From positions 1,036,369-1,100,368 of the forward strand of contig NZ_FXWZ01000002.1 in the NCBI RefSeq assembly GCF_900184225.1: a DNA stretch of 64,000 nucleotides. Direction: 5' to 3'. Origin of the DNA: Brevibacterium ihuae. Its GTDB lineage: Bacteria; Actinomycetota; Actinomycetes; Actinomycetales; Brevibacteriaceae. The first letter of the stretch is position 1; every line of letters begins with the position of its first letter. The notes beneath the pieces are model-generated. The model worked only from the letters and a program-made list of their open reading frames with translations. It made no database searches and was not told the origin of the DNA. The translations under genes and the position numbers were made by a program. Below, piece after piece: positions 26,930 through 36,794 of this stretch.

Positions 26930-29608
26930 ATGGCAGAGCCGGTCGCAGGCCAGATCGTCGACATCGACGTCTCCGAGGAGATGGAGACCTCCTTCCTCGA
27001 ATACGCCTACTCGGTGATCTACGCCCGGGCCCTGCCGGACGCGCGCGACGGGCTCAAGCCCGTGCAGCGGCGCATCATCCACCAGATGGGCGAGATGGGG
27101 CTGCGCCCCGAGCGCGGCCACGTCAAGTCCTCCCGCATCGTCGGCGACGTCATGGGCAAGCTCCACCCGCACGGCGACACCGCGATCTACGACGCTCTCG
27201 TGCGCCTGAGCCAGGACTTCATCATGCGCGTCCCGCTCGTCGACGGCCACGGGAACTTCGGCAGCCTCGACGACGGGCCGGCCGCCCCGCGCTACACCGA
27301 GGCCAAGCTCACCCGGGCGGCGATGGCGATGATCGCCGGGCTCGACGAGGACGTCGTCGACTTCGTCCCGAACTACGACAGCACCCTGACCCAGCCGGAG
27401 ATCCTCCCCGCCGCCTTCCCCAACCTCCTCATCAACGGCGCCTCGGGGATCGCCGTCGGCATGGCGACGAACATGGCGCCCCACAACCCCGGCGAGGTCA
27501 TCGCCGCCGCCCGGCACCTCATCGAGAACCCCCGGGCCGAGCTCTCCGAGCTCATGCGCTTCGTGCCGGGACCCGACCTCCCCTCCGGCGGGCGGATCAT
27601 CGGCCTGGCCGGGGTGCGCGAGGCCTACGAGACCGGGCGCGGAACGTTCCGCACCCGCGCGACGGTGAAGTTCGAGAACCTCACCGCGCGCCGCAAGGGC
27701 ATCGTCGTCACCGAGCTGCCCTACCTCGTCGGCCCGGAGAAGGTCATCGAGAAGGTCAAGGACGCGGTGCAGGCGAAGAAGCTCACCGGCATCGCCTCGA
27801 TCGACGACTTCTCCGACCGCAAGCACGGCCTCCGGCTCGTCATCGGCATCAAGAACGGCTTCAACCCCGAGGCGGTGCTGTCCGAGCTCTACCGGCTCAC
27901 GCCGATGGAGGACTCCTTCGGCATCAACAACGTGTGCCTCGTCGACGGGCAGCCGCGCACCCTCGGGCTCAGGGAGCTGCTCCAGGTCTACGTCGACCAC
28001 CGGCTCGGCGTCGTGCTCCGCCGCACCCGCTTCCAGCTCCGGAAGGCCGAGGACCGCCTCCACCTCGTCGAGGGCCTCCTCATCGCGATCCTCGACATCG
28101 ACGAGGTCATCCAGCTCATCCGCTCCTCGGACGACGCTGCGACCGCGCGCGGCCGGCTCATGGAGGTGTTCGACCTCTCCGAGCTCCAGGCGACGTACAT
28201 CCTCGACCTCCAGCTCCGCCGGCTGACGAAATTCTCCCGGCTCGAGCTCGAGGCCGAGCGCGACGAGCTGCGCGAGCGGATCGCGGAGCTGCAGAGCATC
28301 CTCGCCTCCGACGAGAAGCTCCGCGCACTCGTGTCGAAGGAGCTCGGCGAGGCCGGCGACGCGATCGACTCCGCGCGCCGCACCGCGCTCGTCGAGGGCA
28401 CGCAGGAGGTCACCGGGGCGCGTCGGAAGGCCGGTTCGCCCGAGCTCACCATCGCCGACGACCCGTGCTGGGTGCTGCTGTCGACCTCGGGACGGGTCGC
28501 CCGTACGAACACGCTCGCGCCGCTGCCGACGACCGGACGGCGCGCCGCCCACGACGCGCTGCGCTCCCAGGTCGCGACGACCGCGCGCGGCACCGTCGGA
28601 GCGATCACCTCGAAGGGCCGACTCCTCACCATCGACGTCGTCGCGCTGCCCGCGCTGCCGCCGCAGGCCACCCGGCCCGGGCTCGCGGGCGGAGTGCGGA
28701 TCGGCGAGTTCGTCACGCTCGACTCCGGGGAGCGGGTGCTCGGCCTCGTCGACATCGGCACCGACTTCTTCCTCGCCACCGCCGGCGGCGTCATCAAGCG
28801 GGTCGCGGGCGCTGAGGCGCCGGCGAACAAGGACGCCTGGTCGGTGATCAACCTCAAGGGCAAGGACGCGGTCGTCGGCGTCGGCCAGCTGCCCGAACCG
28901 GATGCCGCGCGGGCGGTCCTCATCGCCTCGAACGGCCAGCTGCTCACCTACGCCGCGGACCTCGTGCGGGCCCAGGGCTGGAACGCCGGCGGCGTCGCCG
29001 GGATGAAGCTCGGGGCGGACGCGCGGGTCATCGCCTTCGACCTCGTCGATCCGGCCGCGGACAACGTCGTCGTCACCGTCGCCGATGGGGTGAACTTCAA
29101 CGGCGAGCCGGCGCTCTCGATCAAGCTCACCCCGCTCACCGAGTTCCCCACCAAGGGCCGTGCGACCGGCGGAGTGCGCGCCCACCGCTTTCTCAAGGGC
29201 GAGTCCGCGCTCGCTCTCGCCCACACCGGACCGGATCCCCAGGCCGCGGCCTCCGGCGGCGGTGCCCGCGCACTGCCCGGCGAGCACGGGCGGCGCGACG
29301 GCACCGGCACCCCGCTCGAGACGAAGATCGACGCCGTCGGCTCGCTCCCCCACGCCTACGGCGCCGAGGAGGGCGCGGACGAGGTCCGGGCGGCCGAGGA
29401 GCAGGCGGCGGCCGGCGCTCCCCAGGCCGAGCGGCCGGGTGCGGCGGGATCCGCCGACCTCGACCTCCCGGCGCACACCCCGCGCACGCCGGACCCGGAG
29501 CTCGCGGCACGCCGCGAGGAGATCGCGCGCGCCCGGGTGGACGAGGACGGAGCTGCGGTCATCGTCAGCCGCGACGGCGACGACGAGGAGCCCGGCGCGC
29601 TCTTCTGA
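26930..29608 (+). CDS. parC: DNA topoisomerase IV subunit A (ParC-type)
   Basis: An 892-residue type IIA topoisomerase A subunit. The winged-helix region holds HPHGDTAIYDALVRL, where Thr84 and Asp88 occupy the quinolone-resistance positions 83/87 of GyrA, and the active-site Tyr122 in AAPRYTEAKL. Two coiled-coil arms (DDAATARGRLMEVFDLSELQATYILDLQLRRLTKFSR) and a C-terminal beta-pinwheel follow. I do not see the GyrA box of gyrase, which favours decatenating topoisomerase IV; no B subunit is in the window. The last ~90 residues are a disordered Ala/Glu/Pro tail. A TAGGAT -10 (26891-26896) and GAGGAG 4 nt before ATG 26930 give a short classical leader. Confidence 0.9.
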   Translation: MAEPVAGQIVDIDVSEEMETSFLEYAYSVIYARALPDARDGLKPVQRRIIHQMGEMGLRPERGHVKSSRIVGDVMGKLHPHGDTAIYDALVRLSQDFIMRVPLVDGHGNFGSLDDGPAAPRYTEAKLTRAAMAMIAGLDEDVVDFVPNYDSTLTQPEILPAAFPNLLINGASGIAVGMATNMAPHNPGEVIAAARHLIENPRAELSELMRFVPGPDLPSGGRIIGLAGVREAYETGRGTFRTRATVKFENLTARRKGIVVTELPYLVGPEKVIEKVKDAVQAKKLTGIASIDDFSDRKHGLRLVIGIKNGFNPEAVLSELYRLTPMEDSFGINNVCLVDGQPRTLGLRELLQVYVDHRLGVVLRRTRFQLRKAEDRLHLVEGLLIAILDIDEVIQLIRSSDDAATARGRLMEVFDLSELQATYILDLQLRRLTKFSRLELEAERDELRERIAELQSILASDEKLRALVSKELGEAGDAIDSARRTALVEGTQEVTGARRKAGSPELTIADDPCWVLLSTSGRVARTNTLAPLPTTGRRAAHDALRSQVATTARGTVGAITSKGRLLTIDVVALPALPPQATRPGLAGGVRIGEFVTLDSGERVLGLVDIGTDFFLATAGGVIKRVAGAEAPANKDAWSVINLKGKDAVVGVGQLPEPDAARAVLIASNGQLLTYAADLVRAQGWNAGGVAGMKLGADARVIAFDLVDPAADNVVVTVADGVNFNGEPALSIKLTPLTEFPTKGRATGGVRAHRFLKGESALALAHTGPDPQAAASGGGARALPGEHGRRDGTGTPLETKIDAVGSLPHAYGAEEGADEVRAAEEQAAAGAPQAERPGAAGSADLDLPAHTPRTPDPELAARREEIARARVDEDGAAVIVSRDGDDEEPGALF

Positions 29609-29636
29609 GCACCCGGCCCGGCCCGGAGCGCTGAGA

Positions 29637-29666
29637 GTCCGGTACGCGGATCGCCGGCAACCGGAC
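29637..29666. terminator. Possible terminator between parC and the cyclase gene
   Basis: GTCCGGT (29637-29643) and ACCGGAC (29660-29666) form a 7-bp stem with a 16-nt loop in the 89-bp gap between convergent stops. Weak but well placed. Confidence 0.4.
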
Positions 29667-29697
29667 CCACGACGGGCGCGTCGCTGCCCCGTCCCGC

Positions 29698-30918
29698 TCA
29701 GGTGTCCTCGGACAGCTCCATGGTGAGCGGCTCGGCGGTGCCGCGGCTCATCTCCATGACCGCGACCTCGCCGAGGCCCTGGAGGTTGAGTCCGCCGCAC
29801 GCGCGGAACTCGTAGTCGTCGGTGCGCTCGATGATCTGGGCGGTGTCGCGGTCGGTGACGACGGTCCCGGGGTCGGCGACGGCGGTGAGGCGCGCCGCGA
29901 GGTTGACCGTCGAGCCGAACACGTCGCCCAACCGGGACAGCACCCGCCCCCACGCGAAGCCGACGCGCGCCTTGGGCAGCTGAACGTCGTCGCGGATCTC
30001 CTCCTGGAGCCGCAGGGCGATCTCCGCGCCGGCGTGCGGGGTCTGCGCGGCGAAGAACACCTCGTCGCCGACGGTCTTGATGATCCGCCCGCAGCCCGTG
30101 GCGACGACGGCGTAGGCGACGTCCTGGAAGCGCTTGACCATGTACGCGAGCTGGCGCGGCTCCATCTGCTGGGACAGGCGGGTGTACGACACGAGATCGA
30201 CGAAGCCGACCGCCCGGGCCAGCGGCATCGAGGAGTCGTACCAGCCGTGCAGGCTGTCGCCGGCCTGCCCGCTCGTGGGATCGATGTTGAGCCGGCCGAG
30301 GGCCCCGACGAGGTTCCGCTTCCACGCATAGGTGAGCACGTGCTCGAGCGGGTCGACGATCTCCTCGAAGAGGTCGAGGACGACCGCGCGGGCCTCGCCG
30401 TCGGACAGTCCGCGGACGTCGGAGAGGTATTCGACGATCGTCTCCATCTGCCACACGACGAGACGGTCGGTGGTCTGCCCGACGGCGCGCATGAGGGAGA
30501 GCACGGTCTCCTCGTCGAGCAGGTCGGTGGCGACGATCCGCGCGACCTCGGTGAGCGCCCGCGCGTCGTTGACGGTGAAGGCGACCTGCCCCTCGGGCAC
30601 CCGGGCGAGTCCGAGCGTGCGCCAGAACTTGCGGGCGGAGATCGTCGACACCTCGGCGAGCTGCGCGACCTCGCGCCGGGTGAGCACGCGCTTGCCGCCG
30701 AGGAGCACCTCCTCGAGGCGCGCGGCGGCGGAGCGCATCTCGAAGATCGTGTCCTCGATCTCGGCGCGCTCCCGATCACCGATGGCGGCGGGATCGAACG
30801 GGGAGAGATCGGTGTCGTCGTCCGGGCCGGCGTCGAGGTCCGCGTATCGGCCCTCGTCGGAAGTCCGGTCCCGGTCCGCGGCTGCGGGGTCGTCGGCCGC
30901 GTCGGAGGGATGGCTCAT
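29698..30918 (-). CDS. Class III adenylate/guanylate cyclase with N-terminal regulatory domain
   Basis: A 406-residue cytosolic nucleotide cyclase. The C-terminal catalytic domain (~235-400) shows both metal aspartates (VGFVDLVSYT and KTVGDEVFF), the purine-specifying Lys in RIIKTVGDE with an Asp partner in GDVFGSTVNLAARL, and the transition-state Asn/Arg in the same block, so ATP is the likely substrate. The N-terminal half (~60-230, RVLTRREVAQLAEVSTISARKFWRTLGL, LSLMRAVGQTTDRLVVWQME) resembles the pH-responsive autoinhibitory domain of mycobacterial Rv1264/Rv2212 cyclases. A first acidic ~50 residues are disordered. ATG 30918 overlaps the birA stop (ATGA), so it is co-translated with biotin ligase. 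Confidence 0.9.
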   Translation of the reverse strand: MSHPSDAADDPAAADRDRTSDEGRYADLDAGPDDDTDLSPFDPAAIGDRERAEIEDTIFEMRSAAARLEEVLLGGKRVLTRREVAQLAEVSTISARKFWRTLGLARVPEGQVAFTVNDARALTEVARIVATDLLDEETVLSLMRAVGQTTDRLVVWQMETIVEYLSDVRGLSDGEARAVVLDLFEEIVDPLEHVLTYAWKRNLVGALGRLNIDPTSGQAGDSLHGWYDSSMPLARAVGFVDLVSYTRLSQQMEPRQLAYMVKRFQDVAYAVVATGCGRIIKTVGDEVFFAAQTPHAGAEIALRLQEEIRDDVQLPKARVGFAWGRVLSRLGDVFGSTVNLAARLTAVADPGTVVTDRDTAQIIERTDDYEFRACGGLNLQGLGEVAVMEMSRGTAEPLTMELSEDT

Positions 30919-31745
30919 GCCGGCCTCGCGTGGACGACGTCGCCGGCGCTCACCCGTCGACGCTCGCCGTCGACCTCGACGACGAGGGCGGCGGTCGCAT
31001 CGAGCTCGACGGCGCGCCCGGTGAAGCGCTCGTCCCCGGGCAGCTCGACCCGGACGTCGGAGCCCAGGGTGATCATCGCGTCCCGGACCCCGCCGGCGGA
31101 GGCGGTGGCGCCGGCCCGCGGACCGGCGCGGAGGACCTCGGCGACGGCGGGACCGAGCCGGGAGAGCACCCCGACGAGGAGCGCCTCGCGGTCCGCGCTC
31201 CCCCCGGCGAGGGTGAGCGAGGTGGCCGTCGGGACGGGGAGCTCGCCTTCGGTGAGAGAGACGTTGATGCCGATGCCGATGATCACCGTCGTCCCCCGCT
31301 CGGGGTCGAGGTGCGCCCGGGTGAGGATGCCGCAGATCTTGCGCCCGTCGACGAGCACGTCGTTGGGCCACTTGACTCCGGCCGGGGCACCGCGCTCGGC
31401 GAGCGCCTCGGCGACGCACCACCCGGTGACGACGGGGAGCCAGCCGAGCATCTCGGCCGGGAACGCGGCGGGCACCCGGAAGGGCACGGAGAAGGTCAGG
31501 CAGGCTGCCGGCGGCACGGTCCACACCCGGTCGAGCCGGCCGCGGCCGGCGGTCTGATGGTCGGTGCCCAGCACCGAGAGGTCCGGCCAGCCGTCGGGTT
31601 CGGCGGTGAGACGGTCGGCGAGCTCCGCATTCGTCGAGCCGAGCTCGGCGGGCCATTCGCAGCGTCCGGGGGTCAGCTCCGCACGGCGGGCCAGGTCCTG
31701 GAATCGGTCGAGATCGAAGGCGGGACGGCTCGGTTCGGTGCGCAC
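30915..31745 (-). CDS. birA: Biotin--[acetyl-CoA-carboxylase] ligase
   Basis: A 276-residue biotin protein ligase that attaches biotin to carboxyl-carrier domains. Key motifs are CEWPAELGSTNAELA, the biotinyl-AMP loop HQTAGRGRLDRVW (~residues 62-75), GVKWPNDVLVDGRKICGIL with the catalytic Lys, and IIGIGINVSL, then a small SH3-like C-terminal domain. There is no N-terminal helix-turn-helix, so it is a monofunctional (class I) ligase. GTG 31745 lies 6 nt after a TAGGGT -10 (31757-31752), consistent with a leaderless message. It is divergent from the biotin-dependent carboxylase subunit genes, its functional targets. Confidence 0.95.
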   Translation of the reverse strand: MRTEPSRPAFDLDRFQDLARRAELTPGRCEWPAELGSTNAELADRLTAEPDGWPDLSVLGTDHQTAGRGRLDRVWTVPPAACLTFSVPFRVPAAFPAEMLGWLPVVTGWCVAEALAERGAPAGVKWPNDVLVDGRKICGILTRAHLDPERGTTVIIGIGINVSLTEGELPVPTATSLTLAGGSADREALLVGVLSRLGPAVAEVLRAGPRAGATASAGGVRDAMITLGSDVRVELPGDERFTGRAVELDATAALVVEVDGERRRVSAGDVVHARPA

Positions 31746-31751
31746 CAGATC

Positions 31752-31803
31752 ACCCTATGGGGTTTGGCACCCGGACACAACGACTCGCCCCCGCCATTAG
31801 GCT
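31752..31803. promoter_or_regulatory. Divergent leaderless promoters of birA and accD
   Basis: In the 64-bp gap the minus strand has TAGGGT (31757-31752) 6 nt before the birA GTG, and the plus strand has TAGGCT (31798-31803) 6 nt before the accD ATG. Both spacings fit transcription starting at, or within a nucleotide of, the start codon. No -35 match is obvious. Confidence 0.6.
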
Positions 31804-31809
31804 GACACC

Positions 31810-33396
31810 ATGAGTGAGACTTCCGTGCCGCGCACGACCGCCGACCGCATCGCCGCCTTCGAGGACCGCCGCCGGGCGGCCCACGCGGGGAGCGAGCGGG
31901 CCGTGGAGAACCAGCACAAGCGCGGCAAGCAGACCGCCCGGGAGCGCATCGACCAGCTCCTCGACGACGATTCGTTCCAGGAGATCGACGAGTTCGTCCG
32001 GCACCACAACACGCAGTTCGGGATGCAGGCCAACCGTCCCGACGGCGACGGCGTCGTGTGCGGCCTCGGCACGATCGACGGCCGCACGGTCGCGGTCTTC
32101 GCCCACGACTTCACCGTGCTCGGCGGCTCCCTCGCGGAGGCCAACGGGCGGAAGATCGTCAAGGTGCAGGAGCTCGCGCTCAAGCTCGGCTGCCCGATAA
32201 TCGGCATCAACGACTCCGGAGGCGCCCGGATCCAGGAGGGCGTCGGATCGATCGCGCTGTTCGCGGAGATCTTCCGGCTCAACGTCGCCTCGTCCGGGGT
32301 CATCCCCCAGATCAGCCTCATCATGGGGCCGTCGGCCGGCGGCGCGGTGTACTCCCCCGCCCTCACCGACTTCACCATCATGGTCGACGGCACCTCGCAC
32401 ATGTACATCACCGGACCCGACGTCATCCGGACGGTGACCGGCGAGAATGTCGGCCACGAGGAGCTCGGCGGCGGCCGCACCCACAACTCGGTGAGCGGCA
32501 ACGCCCACTACCTCGCCGCCGACGAGACCGACGCGCTCAACTACGTGTGCGACCTGCTCTCGTTCCTGCCGTCGAACAACCTCGACGAGGCGCCGCTCGT
32601 CCACGCCCCGGCCGACCTCACCCCGGACGCCGACGACGAGGCGCTCGACACCCTCATGCCCGACTCGCCCTCCCAGCCCTACGACATCCTCGATGTCGTC
32701 ACCACGGTGCTCGACACCGGGGAGTTCCTCGAGGTGGCGGAGCTGTTCGCGCCCAACGTCGTCACCGGCTTCGGCCGCGTCGAGGGCCGCACCGTCGGGA
32801 TCATCGCGAACCAGCCGATGCAGCTCGCCGGCACGCTCGACATCGACGCCTCGGAGAAGGCCGCCCGGTTCGTCCGGTTCTGCGACGCCTTCAACATCCC
32901 GATCCTCACCTTCGTCGACGTCCCCGGCTTCCTGCCCGGCACCGACCAGGAGCTCGGCGGGATCATCCGGCGCGGCGCCAAGCTCATCTACGCCTACGGC
33001 GAGGCCACGGTCCCGCTCATCACCCTCATCACCCGCAAGGCCTACGGCGGCGCCTACTGCGTCATGGGGTCCAAGCAGCTCGGCGCGGATCTCAATCTCG
33101 CGTGGCCGAGCGCGCAGATCGCGGTCATGGGTGCGCAGGGCGCGGCGAACATCGTCTACCGCAAGACCCTCAAGGCGGCCGAGGAGGCCGGCGAGGATGT
33201 CGATGCGAAGCGCGGCGAGCTCATCCAGGAGTACGAGGATGCGCTCCTCAACCCCTACCTCGCGGCCGAGGAGGGCTACATCGACGCCGTCATCGCCCCG
33301 CGCGAGACCCGCAACCGGATCGTCCGCGGGCTCCGCGCGCTGGCGAACAAGCACGTCGACGCGAGCAGCCGCAAGCACGGGAACATCCCCCTGTGA
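31810..33396 (+). CDS. accD: Acyl-CoA carboxylase carboxyltransferase (beta) subunit
   Basis: A 528-residue carboxyltransferase of the propionyl/acetyl-CoA carboxylase complex; with biotinylated alpha subunit it makes methylmalonyl- or malonyl-CoA. The N-terminal crotonase-like half shows the oxyanion region [12 protein letters not shown] and [17 protein letters not shown]; the C-terminal half shows [52 protein letters not shown]. Length and order match AccD5/PccB of actinobacteria. ATG 31810 is 6 nt after a TAGGCT -10. The epsilon subunit gene overlaps its stop by 4 bp. No alpha subunit is in the window. Confidence 0.95.
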   Translation: MSETSVPRTTADRIAAFEDRRRAAHAGSERAVENQHKRGKQTARERIDQLLDDDSFQEIDEFVRHHNTQFGMQANRPDGDGVVCGLGTIDGRTVAVFAHDFTVLGGSLAEANGRKIVKVQELALKLGCPIIGINDSGGARIQEGVGSIALFAEIFRLNVASSGVIPQISLIMGPSAGGAVYSPALTDFTIMVDGTSHMYITGPDVIRTVTGENVGHEELGGGRTHNSVSGNAHYLAADETDALNYVCDLLSFLPSNNLDEAPLVHAPADLTPDADDEALDTLMPDSPSQPYDILDVVTTVLDTGEFLEVAELFAPNVVTGFGRVEGRTVGIIANQPMQLAGTLDIDASEKAARFVRFCDAFNIPILTFVDVPGFLPGTDQELGGIIRRGAKLIYAYGEATVPLITLITRKAYGGAYCVMGSKQLGADLNLAWPSAQIAVMGAQGAANIVYRKTLKAAEEAGEDVDAKRGELIQEYEDALLNPYLAAEEGYIDAVIAPRETRNRIVRGLRALANKHVDASSRKHGNIPL

Positions 33397-33641
33397 GCGC
33401 GGACCGCACCGCCGGCGCCCCGGATCTGCCGGTGTCCGTCGAGAGCGACGCCGGGGCCGCTCCGCTCTCCCCCGAGCGGGAGCGCGAGCTCGCCCGGGCG
33501 GCGGTCGTCGCCGCCCTCGTGGCGCTCCGCCACGTCGAGGCGCTCCATGCCGATGCCCCGGAGCCGCACGCCTCGCGCTTCGCCTCCCCCGCGCGCGCCC
33601 ACCGGCGCACTCCCGCGGGATCCTGGCGCCACCGGTTCTGA
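33393..33641 (+). CDS. accE: Acyl-CoA carboxylase epsilon subunit
   Basis: An 82-residue small subunit found only in actinobacterial acyl-CoA carboxylases, which tightens the alpha-beta complex. The central helix [23 protein letters not shown] (~29-52) and the basic C-terminal end [15 protein letters not shown] (WR near the C-terminus) are typical of AccE/PccE; the first 28 residues are acidic and disordered. GTG 33393 overlaps the accD stop (GTGA). The placement immediately after accD settles the assignment despite its small size. Confidence 0.87.
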   Translation: MSADRTAGAPDLPVSVESDAGAAPLSPERERELARAAVVAALVALRHVEALHADAPEPHASRFASPARAHRRTPAGSWRHRF

Positions 33642-33765
33642 GAGAGTCGGGCCGGCGGTTCCGGACCCGCCCGTACTGCGGTTCCGAGGTGGCCCGGCTC
33701 CGGCGCGGCGTGGTCGCCCGGCAGCGACGCTGCACGGCCTCCCCTTCCTCCGGGAACCCGGGTGA

Positions 33766-34956
33766 TCAGGTGAGGGCGGTCGGGCGCCCGCCGCGGTGGC
33801 GTCCGTGGAACACGAAGTACACCCCGGCCGCGGCGACGACGAGTCCCGCGCACACGAGGTAGACCCCGGACAGCCCGAGGCCGGGCACGAGCGCCCCGAG
33901 CAGGACGGGACCGAGCCCGGTGCCGAGGTCGAGCATGATGAAGAACGTCGAGATCGCCAGACCCACCCGGTGCGGTGCGGTGACGTTGACCGCGATCGCC
34001 TGGGCCGACGGGAACAGGGATCCGAAGCCGAGCCCCATGGGCACCGCCGCGAGCACGATCATCCATCCGGCGTCGGCGAGCGCGATGAGGACGAGACCGA
34101 GGGTGAAGAGCGCGAAGATCGGGTACATGACGACGTCGTCGCCGTACCGGTCCTGGATGCGCCCGACGACGAGGCGGGCGACGAGCATGACGAGCGCGAA
34201 CAGGAGGAAGAATCCGCTCGCCGCCTCCGGTGTCCCGATCCCGGCGGCATGGCCGGCGAGGAACGCGAGCACGATCGAGTAGGCCATTCCGGTGAGCAGC
34301 ATGACCGCGGCGATCCGCAGCGCGCCGAGGTCGATGATCGAGGTGAGCGTGAGACGCCACTTGTCGGCGCGCTCCTCCTCCGACGGGGTCCTCTCCGGCA
34401 GCCGGAGGCCGAGCGCGAGCACGCAGCCGGCGACGGAGAACAGCGCGCAGGCGAGGAACATCGCGGCGTAGCCGAACTGCTGTGCGAGCAGCACGGCGAG
34501 GAACGGTCCGATCGCGGTGGCGAGCGTGGTCGAGGTGCCGAAGTACCCGGTGCCCTCGGCCCGCCGGGCCGGTGGGATCACCGTCTGCACGGCGGCCATG
34601 ATCGCGGTGTTGCCCGCGCCGAACGCGATGCCGTGGACGACCCGGACCGCGATGACGGCCCACACCTCGGCGAGCGGGATGTAGAGGAGGCCGCAGACGA
34701 CGAACACGATGAGCGCCCCGAGGATCATCCGGCGGCGTCCGATGAAGTCGAGGTACTTGCCGGCGAACACGCGCGCGACGAGGGCACCGATGATGAAGCC
34801 GCTCGACGCGAGCCCGGCGACGGTCTCCGCCGCCCCGAACCGGTCGATCGCGTAGCCGGCCATCGAGGTCATGAGGAGGTAGAAGGTCAGCGACATCGAG
34901 AGGTTGACGGCGAACGCGAGGACGAACGACCGGGTCCACAGCCGCTGCTGCTCCAC
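33766..34956 (-). CDS. MFS transporter (paralogue 1)
   Basis: A 396-residue carrier with 12 predicted helices. The MFS loop-2/3 motif is seen as GKYLDFIGRRRMIL and its repeat-half partner as GRIQDRYGDDVV; VQTVIPPARRAEGTGYFGTSTTLATAIGPFLA is the helix 5 region. The substrate is unknown (multidrug-like). GTG 34956 was chosen with GAGGGGG 4 nt upstream. A closely related copy lies at 36890-38074, and a DUF885 peptidase gene lies between the two, suggesting an old duplication. It is divergent from that peptidase gene (69-bp gap). Confidence 0.88.
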   Translation of the reverse strand: MEQQRLWTRSFVLAFAVNLSMSLTFYLLMTSMAGYAIDRFGAAETVAGLASSGFIIGALVARVFAGKYLDFIGRRRMILGALIVFVVCGLLYIPLAEVWAVIAVRVVHGIAFGAGNTAIMAAVQTVIPPARRAEGTGYFGTSTTLATAIGPFLAVLLAQQFGYAAMFLACALFSVAGCVLALGLRLPERTPSEEERADKWRLTLTSIIDLGALRIAAVMLLTGMAYSIVLAFLAGHAAGIGTPEAASGFFLLFALVMLVARLVVGRIQDRYGDDVVMYPIFALFTLGLVLIALADAGWMIVLAAVPMGLGFGSLFPSAQAIAVNVTAPHRVGLAISTFFIMLDLGTGLGPVLLGALVPGLGLSGVYLVCAGLVVAAAGVYFVFHGRHRGGRPTALT

Positions 34957-35025
34957 TGCGCCCCCTCGAGTGCTCCTCCGCACCGGACGGACCAACTCTA
35001 TCCCGCTCCTCGATAGGGTGATGCC

Positions 35026-36738
35026 ATGACCACTGACACCCCGCACGCCTCCGTCCGCACCCCCTCGCCCATCGACGCCGTCGCCGAACGGCACACCGCG
35101 CGCCTCGTCGAGATGTCCCCGGCGCTGCGCGTCGAGCTCGGCCTGCCCGGCGACGAGACCGTCCTCGACGACTACTCCCCTGCGGGCTTCGCGGCGCGCG
35201 ATGCGCTCAACGCCTCGACGCTGGCCGAGCTCGACGCGGCCGAGGCGCAGATGGCCGCCGACGGATCCGCCCCCGACGCCGTCGACGCGGTGACCCTCGA
35301 CGCGATGCGCGAGCGCCTCGGCAGCGAGCGGGCGATCCATGCCGCGGGCCTCGACGTCGGGCGGCTCAATGTCATCCACTCCCCGCTCCAGGAGATCCGC
35401 GACCTGTTCGACCTCGTGCCGCAGGAGACCGCGGCCGACTGGGAGAACAGCGCCGCGAAGCTCCGTGCGGTCGGCGACGCCCTCGCCGGGTACCGGGAGA
35501 GCCTCCTCGCAGCGCGCGACGACGGCCACGCCCCGGCCGCCCGCCAGGTCGAGCGCGGCATCGAGCAGGCGCGCGAGGCCTCCCGGGCCGGCGGGCACTT
35601 CGACCGCTTCGTCGCCCGAGCCCAGGACGTGCCGGACGCTCTCGGAGCCGAGCTCGCGGAATCCGCGCAGGTCGCCCGCACCGCCTTCGCCGAGCTCGCC
35701 GAGTTCCTCGCCGCGGAGATCGCTCCGCAGGCCCGGGCCGAGGATGCGTGCGGCCGGGACGAGTACCGCCTGTTCAGCCGCGAGTTCCTGGGAGCCGAGG
35801 TCGATCTCGACGAGACCTACGCGTGGGGTCTCGCCGAGCTCGAGCGGATCGACGCCGAGCAGCGGCGCATCGCCGAGCGGATCGCTCCCGGGAAGGGCGT
35901 GTTCGAGGTCATGCGCATGCTCGACGCGGACCCCGCGCGGCAGCTCCACGGGCTCGACGCGCTCCGGACGTGGATGCAGGAGAAGGCCGACGCCGCGATC
36001 GAGGCGCTCGCCGGCACGCAGTTCGACATCCCCGAGCCCGTCCGCACGATCGAGTGCATGGTGCTGCCCGACGGCTCCGGCGGCATCTACTACACGCCTC
36101 CGACCGACGACTTCTCCCGCCCCGGCCGGATGTGGTGGTCGGTCCCGGCCGGTGTCGAGACCTTCTCCACCTGGCAGGAGCTCACCACGGTCTACCACGA
36201 GGGCGTGCCCGGCCATCACCTGCAGATCGGACAGGCCGTCGTCGTCCGCGACACGCTCAACACATGGCGCCGTCAGATCTGCTGGGTCTCCGGCCACGGC
36301 GAGGGCTGGGCGCTCTATGCCGAGAAGCTCATGGCCGAGCTCGGCTTCCTCGACGACCCCGCCGACCACCTCGGAATGCTCGATTCGCAGCGCGTGCGCG
36401 CCGCGCGCGTGTGCGTCGACATCGGCGTGCACTGCGGTCTCGCAGCACCGGAATCGGTGGGCGGCGGGACCTGGGACGCGGACAAGGCGTGGCAGTTCCT
36501 CACCGACAACGTCGCGATGGACCGGAGCTTCCTCGCCTTCGAGCTCGACCGCTACCTCGGCTGGCCGGGCCAGGCACCGAGCTATGCGATCGGCCGCCGG
36601 CTGTGGGAGGAGATCCGCGACGCGGCGCAGTCCGTCGCCCGGGCCGAGGGCCGCACGTTCGACCTCAAGGACTTCCACTCCCGTGCGCTCGACCTCGGCT
36701 CGGTCGGCCTCGACACCCTCCGCCGCGCCCTCGCCTGA
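35026..36738 (+). CDS. DUF885 family putative metallopeptidase
   Basis: A 570-residue protein of the DUF885 family, related to gluzincin-type zinc peptidases. Zinc site: TTVYHEGVPGHHLQIGQA (HExxxxH-like, ~residue 388) with a downstream Glu in GHGEGWALYAEKLMAELGFLDDPAD. No signal peptide, so cytosolic. Other conserved parts are YYTPPTDDFSRPGRMWWSVP and GWPGQAPSYAIGRRLWEEIRDAA. ATG 35026 is 6 nt after TAGGGT (35014-35019), a leaderless start. It sits between two MFS paralogues; peptide or amino-acid handling is likely, but no substrate can be named. Confidence 0.87.
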   Translation: MTTDTPHASVRTPSPIDAVAERHTARLVEMSPALRVELGLPGDETVLDDYSPAGFAARDALNASTLAELDAAEAQMAADGSAPDAVDAVTLDAMRERLGSERAIHAAGLDVGRLNVIHSPLQEIRDLFDLVPQETAADWENSAAKLRAVGDALAGYRESLLAARDDGHAPAARQVERGIEQAREASRAGGHFDRFVARAQDVPDALGAELAESAQVARTAFAELAEFLAAEIAPQARAEDACGRDEYRLFSREFLGAEVDLDETYAWGLAELERIDAEQRRIAERIAPGKGVFEVMRMLDADPARQLHGLDALRTWMQEKADAAIEALAGTQFDIPEPVRTIECMVLPDGSGGIYYTPPTDDFSRPGRMWWSVPAGVETFSTWQELTTVYHEGVPGHHLQIGQAVVVRDTLNTWRRQICWVSGHGEGWALYAEKLMAELGFLDDPADHLGMLDSQRVRAARVCVDIGVHCGLAAPESVGGGTWDADKAWQFLTDNVAMDRSFLAFELDRYLGWPGQAPSYAIGRRLWEEIRDAAQSVARAEGRTFDLKDFHSRALDLGSVGLDTLRRALA

Positions 36739-36794
36739 GCTTCCAGGGGTCCGGGCCCCGGACTTCCGTACCCCGGGCCCCCTGGCCCCAGGCC

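Noticed and set aside
33642..33765. A Maf-like or other small gene after accE (as in mycobacteria)
   Set aside because: Only 124 bp remain before the MFS stop, with no frame showing family motifs.
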